Counted from the first letter of the stretch, positions 1 through 7,885 are shown. The stretch: 64,000 bases of DNA from an uncultured Thiotrichaceae bacterium (GCA_937925855.1 CALAMO010000024.1:1-64000); one strand, 5' to 3'. The notes: generated by a model not told the origin, from the letters alone. Translations and numbers: made by a program.

Positions 1-9
1 GATCCCCCC

Positions 10-3000
10 ATGAACACCATCACCGACATCTTTCTCTTCGATAATGAACAGCTGCACGCTATCGCCAGCGATGTCCACGTCCGCGAGGGGCTGACCTGGT
101 ACAAAGAGAGCCGCGTCACTGATGTCTATGTCGAGGAAACCCGCTTAATGGGCTATGTTGAGGCCCCAGACAGCAGCGCCCCCTACAGCTGTGAGATGTT
201 TTATGATGCGGATGGCGTCATGCGGGTGCGCTGTGACTGCGCGGCGACCGAAGACAGTATCTGCTCGCATATGACCGCCAGCTTGTATAGCCACGCGGCC
301 CGCACCGGGGAAGAGGCGTTGATGAGTGCGACCGAGAACGCGCTGGCCTGGCGCGAGAAACGCGGGCGCACCGAGGTTGAGGTCGAACCGGTGGTGGCGG
401 GCAGCGTATTTGGCGCATGGAAGACCACCTCCATCACCAATGACAAATTTTTCTCGCATCGCTATCGGGTCAGTATCCGCTCGCTATTGCAGCGCAATAA
501 TTATTGCACCTGCCCCGATTTTGCCACCAACCAACTCGGCACCTGCAAACATATTGAAGGCGTGCTCAATAAGGTGCGTAAGCGCGGTGATTTTGATCAG
601 CTGGCGCAGCGGGGCACGCCTAAGCCCTATATCTTCCTCAACTGGGAAACCGAACAGGCTCCGCTCATTAGCCTGCAACGCACCACCGCGATGGCCGCTG
701 ACCTGAGCGAGTTGCTGGATCAGGAATTCAGCGCCGCCGGGCATTTCAACGGTCGTCTGCCTGATGATTTTTTCCGCCTCAGCGAACAGCTGCGCGATCG
801 CGATGATATTGAACTGGGCGAAGATGCGCTGACCTTCAACCGCCAGCTGTCGGCCCGTGCCAGCCAGAAGCTGCGCGCGCAGGAAATTCATGCGCAAATT
901 GCCTCATCCGACGGTCATTTGCCCGGCATTAAAGCCAAGCTCTACCCATACCAGGTCGAAGGCGTTGCTTTCCTCGCGGCTAATGGCCGTGCGCTGCTGG
1001 CGGATGATATGGGTTTGGGTAAAACGCTACAGGCGATTTCCGCCGCCAGCTGGCTGTTCAAGCATGCGCAGGCCAAACGCATTCTGGTGGTGTGTCCAGC
1101 CTCGCTCAAACAGCAATGGGCACGCGAAATCGAAAAATTCACCGCGCATTCCACCCAGATCATTCAGGGTTCGCCGGAGGCACGCGGCGTGCAGTACCGC
1201 CAGGGCGACGGCTTCTACATTATGAATTACGAGCTGGTGCTGCGTGATTTATCGGTGATTAACAGCACGCTTAACCCCGATCTGATTATTCTCGACGAAG
1301 CACAGCGCATTAAAAACTGGCAGACTAAAATCGCCACCGCCGTCAAACGCATCGAATCGCGCTATGCCTTCGTGTTATCCGGCACGCCGCTGGAAAACCG
1401 GCTGGAAGATTTATATAGCTTAATGCAGGTGGTCGATCCGGCGGTATTAGGGCCACTGTGGCGCTATCATGCGGATTTCCATATTAAAGACGAGCGCGGC
1501 AAGGTGCTGGGCTATCGCAATTTATCCACCCTGCGCCAGCGTTTAGCGCCGGTAATGTTACGCCGTGACCGCCGTTTAGTCAGCGATCAATTACCGCAGC
1601 GCATTGAGCAGCGCCTCGACCTGCCGATGACCCAGGCACAGCTTGAGCTACACGATGATGCCATGCAAACCGCTGGTCAGCTCGCCGCCAGAGCCAAACG
1701 CCGCCCGTTAACCCCGAGCGAATCGAATCGCATGATGGGTGCGTTACAACATGCGCGCATGGCCTGTAATGCTGCCGGGCTGGTGGATAAGGAAACGGAA
1801 GGCTCACCCAAGCTGGACGAACTGGAAAGCATCGCCACCGAACTCTGCATAGAATCCGGCCTGAAAATGGTGGTTTTCTCCCAGTGGGAAATCATGACCC
1901 AGATGGTGGAACAGCGCCTGCAAAAAATCGGCGTGGGCTGCGTGCGTTTACATGGTGGCGTGCCGACGGCAAAGCGCGGCGCGTTGATGGACAAGTTTCG
2001 GGATGATGACGCGATCCAGGCCTTCATCTCCACCGACGCGGGCGGCACCGGACTGAATCTACAAAATGCCTCCGTGCTGGTGAATCTGGATATACCGTGG
2101 AATCCGGCGGTGCTGGATCAGCGCATCGCCCGCGTGCATCGCCTCGGCCAGCGTGAGACGGTGCAAACCATTCTCATGGTGTCCAGCCCGTCGTATGAAG
2201 AACACGTCATGGGGCTGGTGAAGGGTAAGCGCCACCTGTTCGATAACGTCATTGATCCCGACGCCAGCGAAGATGTGGTCGGCGTGAGTAAGAAGCTGCT
2301 GGAAACGCTGAGCGACGACCTGGAGAAAATGGGCCTTGTTGCCGAGGCTGATCAGCGGGCGCAGGATACGGATGCCGGGGAGGCAGTGCCGGATTTACCG
2401 GAGACGCCGGATACTGACGATGCCGTTGCAGATACTGCTGATGCTACCATCACGCCCAAATCGTCCGGCCCGTCGGAATACGATCTGGAGCTGGAAAACC
2501 AGCTGCGTCACTGCATCGTGCAACTCCAGCAATTATTTGGCAGCCGCATCGAACGCATACTCGGCAGCGGTGGCGGCCTGCTGGTGATTCTGGATCAGGT
2601 CACCACCCAGGATGACTGGCAGCTGGAAGAACAGGCTATGGGCGTACCGGTGGCGCTGCTTGATCCACGTACGCTGCGCAGCTTACAGAAGCTCGGCGAT
2701 AACTCACCGCTGAAAGAAGCTAACCCGCTGTATGACGTAGCGGAAGAACCGACGGAACCGCAGATACCGCGCCTGCAACAACTGGCACAGGAAAAACTAC
2801 AGGCCGCTGAAGTCCTAATGGAACAGGGGATTTACAGTGTGACGCTGAATATGCTGGTGAATGCGCTGTTACAGGCTGCCGCTGCCCGAGCGGAACTGGA
2901 ACATGCACCTGCTGAACATGAGGCGGCGGTTTGGCTCTATGGGGAAGCGATACCGAATGGCTGGCTGGATCAGGAACAAGCCGGGCTGATTAGTCAGGCA

Positions 3001-3084
3001 TTGGCGTTGGGGCAGGCTCCTGAGGTGCCGGAGGCGATGTTGGAGGGGTTGTTTGTGGGGGCGCGGAAGTTTGTGGGGGGCTGA
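10..3084 (+). CDS. SNF2/HepA-type DNA helicase with SWIM zinc motifs and HEPN-like C-terminus
   Basis: Predicted cytoplasmic dsDNA translocase of the SNF2 branch of superfamily 2, 1024 residues. Two CxC...CxH SWIM-type zinc motifs lie near residues 75-88 and 165-180 (CDC...CSH and CTC...CKH). The helicase core follows: Walker A DDMGLGKT near 332, DEAQ near 428, SGTPLENRLEDL near 460, and the C-terminal lobe with TDAGGTGLNLQ and RVHRLGQ near 680-715. After an acidic linker (about 780-825) comes an extension ending in an alpha-helical segment (about 915-1024) that reads like a HEPN domain and contains RAELEH (R960-H965, an Rx4H pattern). SNF2-SWIM assignment is firm; substrate and role are unknown. 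The last ~90 bases are strikingly G/T-rich. The start ATG is 9 bases into the window, so its ribosome site cannot be judged fully. Confidence 0.93.
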   Translation: MNTITDIFLFDNEQLHAIASDVHVREGLTWYKESRVTDVYVEETRLMGYVEAPDSSAPYSCEMFYDADGVMRVRCDCAATEDSICSHMTASLYSHAARTGEEALMSATENALAWREKRGRTEVEVEPVVAGSVFGAWKTTSITNDKFFSHRYRVSIRSLLQRNNYCTCPDFATNQLGTCKHIEGVLNKVRKRGDFDQLAQRGTPKPYIFLNWETEQAPLISLQRTTAMAADLSELLDQEFSAAGHFNGRLPDDFFRLSEQLRDRDDIELGEDALTFNRQLSARASQKLRAQEIHAQIASSDGHLPGIKAKLYPYQVEGVAFLAANGRALLADDMGLGKTLQAISAASWLFKHAQAKRILVVCPASLKQQWAREIEKFTAHSTQIIQGSPEARGVQYRQGDGFYIMNYELVLRDLSVINSTLNPDLIILDEAQRIKNWQTKIATAVKRIESRYAFVLSGTPLENRLEDLYSLMQVVDPAVLGPLWRYHADFHIKDERGKVLGYRNLSTLRQRLAPVMLRRDRRLVSDQLPQRIEQRLDLPMTQAQLELHDDAMQTAGQLAARAKRRPLTPSESNRMMGALQHARMACNAAGLVDKETEGSPKLDELESIATELCIESGLKMVVFSQWEIMTQMVEQRLQKIGVGCVRLHGGVPTAKRGALMDKFRDDDAIQAFISTDAGGTGLNLQNASVLVNLDIPWNPAVLDQRIARVHRLGQRETVQTILMVSSPSYEEHVMGLVKGKRHLFDNVIDPDASEDVVGVSKKLLETLSDDLEKMGLVAEADQRAQDTDAGEAVPDLPETPDTDDAVADTADATITPKSSGPSEYDLELENQLRHCIVQLQQLFGSRIERILGSGGGLLVILDQVTTQDDWQLEEQAMGVPVALLDPRTLRSLQKLGDNSPLKEANPLYDVAEEPTEPQIPRLQQLAQEKLQAAEVLMEQGIYSVTLNMLVNALLQAAAARAELEHAPAEHEAAVWLYGEAIPNGWLDQEQAGLISQALALGQAPEVPEAMLEGLFVGARKFVGG

Positions 3085-3152
3085 ATGCTCAGCTGGCTGT
3101 TATGCGCGATCTGGACTATGTTACTTTCGGGCATACGCCTTAATTACACGAT

Positions 3153-3614
3153 TCATTGTAAATGGGTTAGCATTAGCTTTCTCAACAAGCCTTTTAGCTG
3201 CTTAACTTCGTTTTCCTCCAACCCCTCCAGAAAACCCCTATTCACCTTAGCCACAATCTGATAAAAGGTTGGTGCTAAAGCCCGCCCCGCTTCCGTCAAC
3301 ACAATGCGAAAACTGCGGCGTGAATTCTCGTCAGGACGACGCTCAATAAGAGCCCTTTGTTCAAGTGCGTCCAGATTTCGTGTCATTGCATAACCTGGCA
3401 TGATGACTTGCTTACCAATAGCAGCCTGTGAAATGTAATCCTCTTCTAACAGAGTCATCAGAATCGCAAACTGTGCCTGGGTTAATTCCAGCGGGGCGAG
3501 CTGCTGTTTCATAATGTCGTCGACCGTGCGGGTCAATATATTCAACATCCAACCCACACTCCCTTCCTTGATGTGCTCAGGACGTTCATTCGTTGTTTTA
3601 TCAGTTGATTTCAT
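3153..3614 (-). CDS. MarR-family transcriptional regulator
   Basis: Winged-helix dimeric repressor or activator of the MarR family, about 153 residues. The core reads from QLAPLELTQAQFAILMTL (helix before the HTH) through a recognition helix and wing (ALIERRPDENSRRS) to a C-terminal dimer helix. I place the start at the ATG ending at 3614, not the upstream in-frame ATG at 3635. The later start leaves a 13-base direct repeat at promoter distance instead of inside the ribosome-binding zone; neither start has a strong Shine-Dalgarno. It diverges from the small exported protein and cytochrome b561 genes, which are the obvious regulatory targets. Ligand unknown. Confidence 0.88.
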   Translation of the reverse strand: MKSTDKTTNERPEHIKEGSVGWMLNILTRTVDDIMKQQLAPLELTQAQFAILMTLLEEDYISQAAIGKQVIMPGYAMTRNLDALEQRALIERRPDENSRRSFRIVLTEAGRALAPTFYQIVAKVNRGFLEGLEENEVKQLKGLLRKLMLTHLQ

Positions 3615-3639
3615 AGTATGTAGGCTAACTTGCATCTAA

Positions 3640-3697
3640 ATCAAAAACAACTTTATCAAAAACAACTATTGCATTTGCAATTATTAAGCGCAATAAT
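3640..3697. promoter_or_regulatory. Candidate MarR operator region: direct and inverted repeats
   Basis: Between the marR-like gene and the divergent gene at 3760 there is an exact 13-base direct repeat (ATCAAAAACAACT at 3640-3652 and 3655-3667). A perfect palindrome ATTGCA-TT-TGCAAT follows at 3668-3681, then a second inverted repeat ATTATT-N6-AATAAT at 3680-3697. MarR proteins usually bind short palindromes between divergent promoters, so autoregulation plus control of the 3760-4712 pair is likely. Assignment to this regulator is inference. Confidence 0.5.
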
Positions 3698-3759
3698 ACT
3701 GTTTGCTACATCATTATGATGCGTTGCCACAAACTTCAACATGATACGAGGAAAATAAA

Positions 3760-4161
3760 ATGAAACAATTCATCTATACCGCACTGCTCACTCTAACCAT
3801 GACACTTAACCCAGCGCAGGCAGAAGAAAAGGATCTGCGCAATACTTTCGCTGTAGTCTGGAACTATGTAACGACAGATCAGGAACTCATAAACGCCAAT
3901 GTTGCTGATCAGGCAGCAGACACCCTGGCTCTGTGGAAACAGGGAATCATTGAAAATGTATATATGAATCCAGAGGCAAGACTCTCTGACTCGAAAAAAG
4001 CGACTAATGTGGTGTATTTCATCAAAGCAAAAGATCGCGCAGCAGCAGATGAAATGCTTGCTGAACAGACCTTTGTGAAAAAGCAGATTGCTGAATACCT
4101 ACTCTTTCCAGTTGGTTTTCTTTGGCTGAAAACACATGAAGATAAACCAGAGGAAAAGTAA
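3760..4161 (+). CDS. Small exported YCII-like protein
   Basis: A 133-residue protein with a signal peptide (residues 1 to about 21, ending in NPAQA before EEKD). The mature part (FAVVWNYVTTDQELINAN ... FVKKQIAEYLLFPVGFL) looks like the dimeric alpha-beta (ferredoxin-like) fold of the YCII/muconolactone isomerase-like group, but no catalytic motif is evident. The start is supported by an AGGA-type site about 9 bases upstream. Its stop is 2 bases from the cytochrome b561 start, so the two are co-transcribed. Probably periplasmic; function unknown. Confidence 0.75.
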   Translation: MKQFIYTALLTLTMTLNPAQAEEKDLRNTFAVVWNYVTTDQELINANVADQAADTLALWKQGIIENVYMNPEARLSDSKKATNVVYFIKAKDRAAADEMLAEQTFVKKQIAEYLLFPVGFLWLKTHEDKPEEK

Positions 4162-4163
4162 AC

Positions 4164-4712
4164 ATGAATAGGTATCACCCTTTACTGGTTATCCTCCACT
4201 GGATACTGGCGATTATGGTCGCTGGCGGTTTGTTTATGGGCGGCAATGTGTTGAGTGAAATACCGAACTCTGATCCTGAGAAACTGTTTGCACTACGTAT
4301 GCATATGTCGATGGGCATCATTATTCTGGTGTTAACGCTGGTTCGGCTGGCGGTGCGCTTTAAAACGGCCAAACCGGCACATGCTGATATTGGGAATGCA
4401 CTGTTGAATAAAATGGGTGTGCTGGCGCATTACCTGTTATACGCATTGGTGATTTTAATGGCCGCCAGCGGTATTGGAATTTCACTACTCGCAGGCCTGC
4501 CGGATATTGTATTTGGTGGCTCCGGCGCTGCGTTACCGGCCAGTTTTGATGACTTGCCACCGCGTGCAGCACATGGCGTGATAGCCACGATCTTACTGCT
4601 GACAATTGCGGCTCATGTCATGGCGGCACTGTATCACCAGTTCATACGCAAAGACGGCCTATTTGGGCGCATGTGGTTTGGCAAGCGCCATAACATTAAA
4701 TCAAAACCTTAA
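4164..4712 (+). CDS. Cytochrome b561-family membrane protein
   Basis: A 182-residue integral membrane di-heme cytochrome with four hydrophobic helices. Candidate heme-ligand histidines are H12 in VILHW, the His of RMHMSMG (helix 2), the His of LAHYLLY (helix 3) and the His of RAAHGV/AAHVMA (helix 4). Length and pattern match bacterial cytochrome b561 (YodB/CybB type), which moves electrons between the quinone pool and periplasmic or oxidant acceptors. It follows the exported YCII-like gene by 2 bases and probably shares the MarR-controlled promoter, suggesting a stress or redox response unit. Confidence 0.9.
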   Translation: MNRYHPLLVILHWILAIMVAGGLFMGGNVLSEIPNSDPEKLFALRMHMSMGIIILVLTLVRLAVRFKTAKPAHADIGNALLNKMGVLAHYLLYALVILMAASGIGISLLAGLPDIVFGGSGAALPASFDDLPPRAAHGVIATILLLTIAAHVMAALYHQFIRKDGLFGRMWFGKRHNIKSKP

Positions 4713-4733
4713 AAAGAAAAACCCCCTCATCGG

Positions 4734-4757
4734 CTAAGAAAAATTATGATTTCTTAG
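4734..4757 (+). terminator. Possible terminator after cytochrome b561
   Basis: CTAAGAAA (4734-4741) pairs with TTTCTTAG (4750-4757) across an 8-base loop, 22 bases past the stop codon, and is followed by GATTTTAC. The stem is AT-rich and the U-tract short, so termination efficiency is uncertain. Confidence 0.4.
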
Positions 4758-4931
4758 TCGATTTTACATTCATTCTCACACAATATTTCTACCAAATATT
4801 ACGCTGACACTCAAAACAAAGGCACGTTTTCACTGCTCCCTTGTGTTCAAGGTTTGCTGCTTTTCTGACACAATAGGCGTGCAATTTTGCCTAAAACAGA
4901 CTTTTGATGCACAGTGGGTAGGAGAAAGAAG

Positions 4932-5171
4932 ATGGGCTCACTCAGCGTCAGATTGCCTGACTCAATCCACCAGGAAATCCGCAAACTGGCTAAGCAGGAT
5001 AATGTCTCTATCAACCAGTTCATTGTTTCTGCGGTTACAGAGAAAATGGCAGCTTTCAAAACACTGGATTATTTAGAGTAACGCGCCCAACAAGGCAGTC
5101 GTGAACAGTTTTTGGCGGCACTGGATAAAGTATCCAATAAAGAACCGGAAGCGTGGGATAGGCTCTCGTAA
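4932..5171 (+). pseudogene. RHH (HicB/CopG-like) antitoxin gene broken by an internal stop
   Basis: An AGGAG site precedes ATG 4932. The frame encodes 49 residues beginning MGSLSVRLPDSIHQEIRKLA, a typical N-terminus of ribbon-helix-helix antitoxins of the HicB-like family. TAA follows at 5079-5081. The same frame then continues without shift for 29 residues (RAQQGSREQFLAALDKV...EAWDRLS) to a second TAA at 5171. The downstream part is the usual C-terminus of this antitoxin family (DYLE-ERA-x-RGSRE...PEEYDRL). One G-to-T change (GAA to TAA) explains it. The truncated 49-residue product could still fold as an RHH DNA-binding unit. No toxin gene is adjacent. Confidence 0.75.
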
Positions 5172-5248
5172 GCAGAAACACCTAAAGTGCAAGCAACGCT
5201 AAACTGGCGTGTGATCTCATGCAGCCACCCAATCAGCGCCCCCCAAAG

Positions 5249-6058
5249 CTAAACAAACTGACAGCTAATCCCACCCAGCGGCCCATAATCCGCATGTATA
5301 GTATCGCCCGCTTTCACTATAATCGGCGCGGTAAACGACCCGGATAAAATCACCTGCCCCGGCTCCAGCGCAACCCCATGCGGCGCAAAACGCTTCGCCA
5401 CCCAGCAAATCCCATTCGCCGGATGATTCAACACCGCCGCCGCCAGACCGGTTTCTTCAATCACCGCATTCTTATATAAAATCGCACCACACCAACGTAA
5501 ATCCATCTCATTAGGCCGCACCGGGCGACCACCCATAATAATCCCGGCATTCGCCGCATTATCGGAAATGGTATCCATCACCGTACGCACGTGCCCATTT
5601 TCCGGGTTCACCCGATGGCTACGCGCCGCGATCAGCTCCAGCGCAGGAATCACATAGTCCGTCGCATTAAGCACATCCATCATCGTGACGTTTTCACCAA
5701 ACAAACGATCCTTCAACACAAACGCCAGCTCAACCTCAATGCGTGGATCGGTGAACTGATCGGCTGCAATATCCGAACCATCCGCAAACCGCATTGACTC
5801 CGTAAGCACCCCATAGTCGGGAATATCAATCTTCATCGCCCGCTGCATCACGCGGGAAGTCAGGCCGATTTTATAACCAATGGTCTTATCACCTGCTTCC
5901 TGCTTTAACGCAATCCAGGCCGATTGGATGGCATAAGCATCCTCCATATCCATGGCAGGATACGTCAGCGTCAGCGCATCAATCTGCACCCGATTTTGCT
6001 CCGCCTCGTATAAATCACGCGCGGCCTGGTTAATTTGTTCGGTGCTTAATGTACTCAT
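5249..6058 (-). CDS. hpaH: 2-oxo-hept-4-ene-1,7-dioate hydratase
   Basis: Hydrates 2-oxohept-4-ene-1,7-dioate in the homoprotocatechuate meta-cleavage pathway (Mg-dependent, cytoplasmic). The 269 residues match the HpaH/MhpD-type hydratase length; characteristic stretches include TIGYKIGLTS, DPRIEVELAFVL (metal-ligand acidic residues), ALELIAARS, LNHPANGICWVAKR and the C-terminal GDTIHADYGPLGGIS. It is the last gene of the minus-strand hpa operon, starting 10 bases after hpaF stops. Related hydratases and 4-oxalocrotonate decarboxylases share the fold, but the neighbours favour HpaH. Confidence 0.9.
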   Translation of the reverse strand: MSTLSTEQINQAARDLYEAEQNRVQIDALTLTYPAMDMEDAYAIQSAWIALKQEAGDKTIGYKIGLTSRVMQRAMKIDIPDYGVLTESMRFADGSDIAADQFTDPRIEVELAFVLKDRLFGENVTMMDVLNATDYVIPALELIAARSHRVNPENGHVRTVMDTISDNAANAGIIMGGRPVRPNEMDLRWCGAILYKNAVIEETGLAAAVLNHPANGICWVAKRFAPHGVALEPGQVILSGSFTAPIIVKAGDTIHADYGPLGGISCQFV

Positions 6059-6068
6059 CGCGTATCAC

Positions 6069-6446
6069 TCACAGATAGTCGCCAAAATTGTTTTTATTGT
6101 ACTTCAATACTTCTTCCAACTCTTTCATCTCAAACGAAAGCGCCACACCGCGTTTGGCATAACTATCGGCGAAGTGATCCGTCAGCACCGCAAAAAAAGC
6201 CTTCGCCGCTGGCTCACGTTCCTCCATGGTACGCCCCCGTCCCACCATAGCGCTTAGATGAGCGAACATATGGCTTGGGTTGCCGTCGGCTAAGCGATAA
6301 TCATGAGTTGGATAAGCGCGGCTGCGCATACCCTTGAGCGGGAATAGGCCAGTGCCTACCGCTGTGTCGTGTAGCCGAGCAAACAGCTCCTGTAGGCGGA
6401 GTTCGTCTTTGTCGATGTTGTCGGAGTATTCTAAGATGAAGTGCAT
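6069..6446 (-). CDS. hpaF: 5-carboxymethyl-2-hydroxymuconate isomerase, without N-terminal proline
   Basis: Isomerises 5-carboxymethyl-2-hydroxymuconate in homoprotocatechuate degradation; about 125 residues, as in the family. Matching segments: HFILEYSDNI at the N-terminus, TGLFPLKGMRSRAYP, HMFAHLSAMVGRGRTMEER and ALSFEMKELEEVLKYNKNN. The start at 6446 is set by AGGA nine bases upstream and by homology. Family members begin Met-Pro-His-Phe, and after Met removal Pro-1 is the catalytic base; here Met is followed directly by His, and the only proline nearby lies upstream of the start (N-P-K-M-H). An upstream in-frame ATG at 6482 would not expose that proline either. Activity is therefore in doubt. 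Confidence 0.85.
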   Translation of the reverse strand: MHFILEYSDNIDKDELRLQELFARLHDTAVGTGLFPLKGMRSRAYPTHDYRLADGNPSHMFAHLSAMVGRGRTMEEREPAAKAFFAVLTDHFADSYAKRGVALSFEMKELEEVLKYNKNNFGDYL

Positions 6447-6482
6447 TTTAGGGTTCCTAAATATCTGTATTTGTGTCATCAA

Positions 6483-6596
6483 ACACCCTCACCCCCCAGC
6501 CCCCTCTCCCTCAAAGGGCGAGGGGGAGACAAGAACGAGAGCTTTTTAAGCTTTAGCCCCTCGCCCTGTGAGGGAGAGGGGTTGGGGTGAGGGTGT
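6483..6596. repeat. Long imperfect inverted repeat (REP/MITE-like)
   Basis: About 45 bases beginning ACACCCTCACCCC are repeated in inverted orientation at the far end (GGGGTGAGGGTGT), with arms matching through CCCTCTCCCTCA and AGGGCGAGGGG apart from a few mismatches and indels. The 25-30 base centre carries a smaller palindrome (AGCTT-TTT-AAGCT). It fills the gap between the dioxygenase large subunit gene and hpaF. It can fold into one very stable hairpin in the operon mRNA. Similar CCCTCACCCC...CTCTCCCTCA elements are widespread intergenic repeats in proteobacteria (recalled knowledge). No second copy is present in this window. Confidence 0.8.
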
Positions 6597-6606
6597 GTAG
6601 ACGCTT

Positions 6607-7425
6607 CTAAAGCTCCACTATCCCAACCGTACACCCCACCGCAAAAATCGGAATAGGCCGGTAATAATGTACCTTCGCTGTTGAACCAGCCGTCGCGCCC
6701 GAAACCGCAATAAAAGTACGAATTTCAAAGCCACCCTGCCCGGCATCGCGCAGCGTTTCCGCGTCGGTATAACGCAGCATGGCATCCTTATCGTTGGCCT
6801 GCCACTCATCCAGAAACGCCTTATCCCACGCGACATTAATCTTCCCGGAATCGGGGGTCGCAGGCCAGTGCGAAATACCGCCGGTGCCGACAATCGCAAT
6901 GCGCTCCGGCACGGCATCACAGGCCTTACGCAGCGCCTCACCAAATTTCCAGGCGCGATGCAGCGGCGTTAATGGCGGCCCCTGACAGTTGATATTCACT
7001 GGAATAATGTCCAAATCATAGCGCGGCGTGAGGAAATTCAGCGGCACGCTAATACCGTGGTCAAACTTCCATTCCTCAGCGTAGGCCAGATCCACATCCT
7101 GCTGCACCGTTTGGATAATACGCTGTGATAGATCGGGATTACCCGGAATCGTGGTACGTGCAATCCCCAGCCAGTCCGGGTCTTCAATCGGGCCGTGGTA
7201 TTCCTGCCCCATCCCCATGCAATAGGCGGGCATATTATCCATGAAAAAATTCGCGAAATGCTCGGCGGCAATCACAATCAGCGCATCCGGCTTGGTCGCT
7301 TCCAACGCCACTCGCATCTCATCGAAGGCGGCATGAAACGTCGCTTTATCATCGGGATCAGCCATATGCGCCCGCCCGGTAATCCCCGGCGCGTGGCTAC
7401 AAACACCCGCAAAAACCAGACTCAT
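6607..7425 (-). CDS. LigB-type class III extradiol dioxygenase, catalytic subunit
   Basis: Fe(II)-dependent aromatic ring-cleavage enzyme of the LigB superfamily, 272 residues. Expected iron-ligand and acid-base residues are visible: GVCSHAPGI (His near 11), IAAEHFANFF (His near 55), DHGISVPL (Asp-His), and GTGGISHWP (His). In this cluster the expected substrate is 3,4-dihydroxyphenylacetate (2,3-cleavage). Unlike single-chain HpaD enzymes, it is encoded with a separate LigA-like small subunit, overlapping it by 4 bases (ATGA), so the two are translationally coupled. Protocatechuate or gallate cleavage is an alternative, but hpaE/F/H next door argue for homoprotocatechuate. Confidence 0.85.
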   Translation of the reverse strand: MSLVFAGVCSHAPGITGRAHMADPDDKATFHAAFDEMRVALEATKPDALIVIAAEHFANFFMDNMPAYCMGMGQEYHGPIEDPDWLGIARTTIPGNPDLSQRIIQTVQQDVDLAYAEEWKFDHGISVPLNFLTPRYDLDIIPVNINCQGPPLTPLHRAWKFGEALRKACDAVPERIAIVGTGGISHWPATPDSGKINVAWDKAFLDEWQANDKDAMLRYTDAETLRDAGQGGFEIRTFIAVSGATAGSTAKVHYYRPIPIFAVGCTVGIVEL

Positions 7426-7736
7426 ATCGCCCCCTTACCATCAGTTGTGGCATAGATACCAGCGCGCACATTACCGTGTTTTGCTAAGCCATCACGCATC
7501 GCCTGAATATACTCCGGCCAGGCATAGCCACACATCGCCGCATAGTGCATTAGAATCTGACCATTTACCCCCAGGATATACAGCATGCCAATATCCGGCT
7601 TTTTCAAGGCAGCAAGCTCTTCCTCGTCCAGCGTATAATTTTTCAAAACGCTGTCTTTATCCGCCAGATATGCGGCCTGTAAAGCCGGATCGCGATTCAG
7701 GTTATAGAGCAGTTTTTGGGTATAGTACAGACTCAT
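7422..7736 (-). CDS. LigA-like small subunit of class III extradiol dioxygenase
   Basis: A 104-residue helical protein of the LigA family (alpha subunit of protocatechuate 4,5-dioxygenase-type enzymes): KLLYNLNRDPALQAAYLADK, LDEEELAALKKPDIGMLY and GVNGQILMHYAAMCGYAWPEY. It caps the active site of the LigB-type subunit. The frame is open to 7802, but the ATG at 7736 is preferred: AAAGG lies about 9 bases upstream and the family homology begins at this residue. Its TGA overlaps the ATG of the large subunit. Confidence 0.85.
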   Translation of the reverse strand: MSLYYTQKLLYNLNRDPALQAAYLADKDSVLKNYTLDEEELAALKKPDIGMLYILGVNGQILMHYAAMCGYAWPEYIQAMRDGLAKHGNVRAGIYATTDGKGAI

Positions 7737-7885
7737 TACAGAGACCTTTGAATATCCTGTCAAAACGGAACAATCAGGGCATAACAACTTTTTGGCCTGC
7801 ATAAACTCGCTGTCGCTCAGACAGTACTTGGCCCAAAGCCGTTATACCCTACTTGTTCCTTGTGCATGCTTTCATCTTCGCTAAA

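Noticed and set aside
4843-5076. 77-codon plus-strand frame over the RHH gene
   Set aside because: Out of frame with the recognisable antitoxin, with no ribosome site; it is an overlap shadow.
6334-6549. 71-codon plus-strand frame running into the long inverted repeat
   Set aside because: Antisense to hpaF and built partly from the repeat; no family resemblance.
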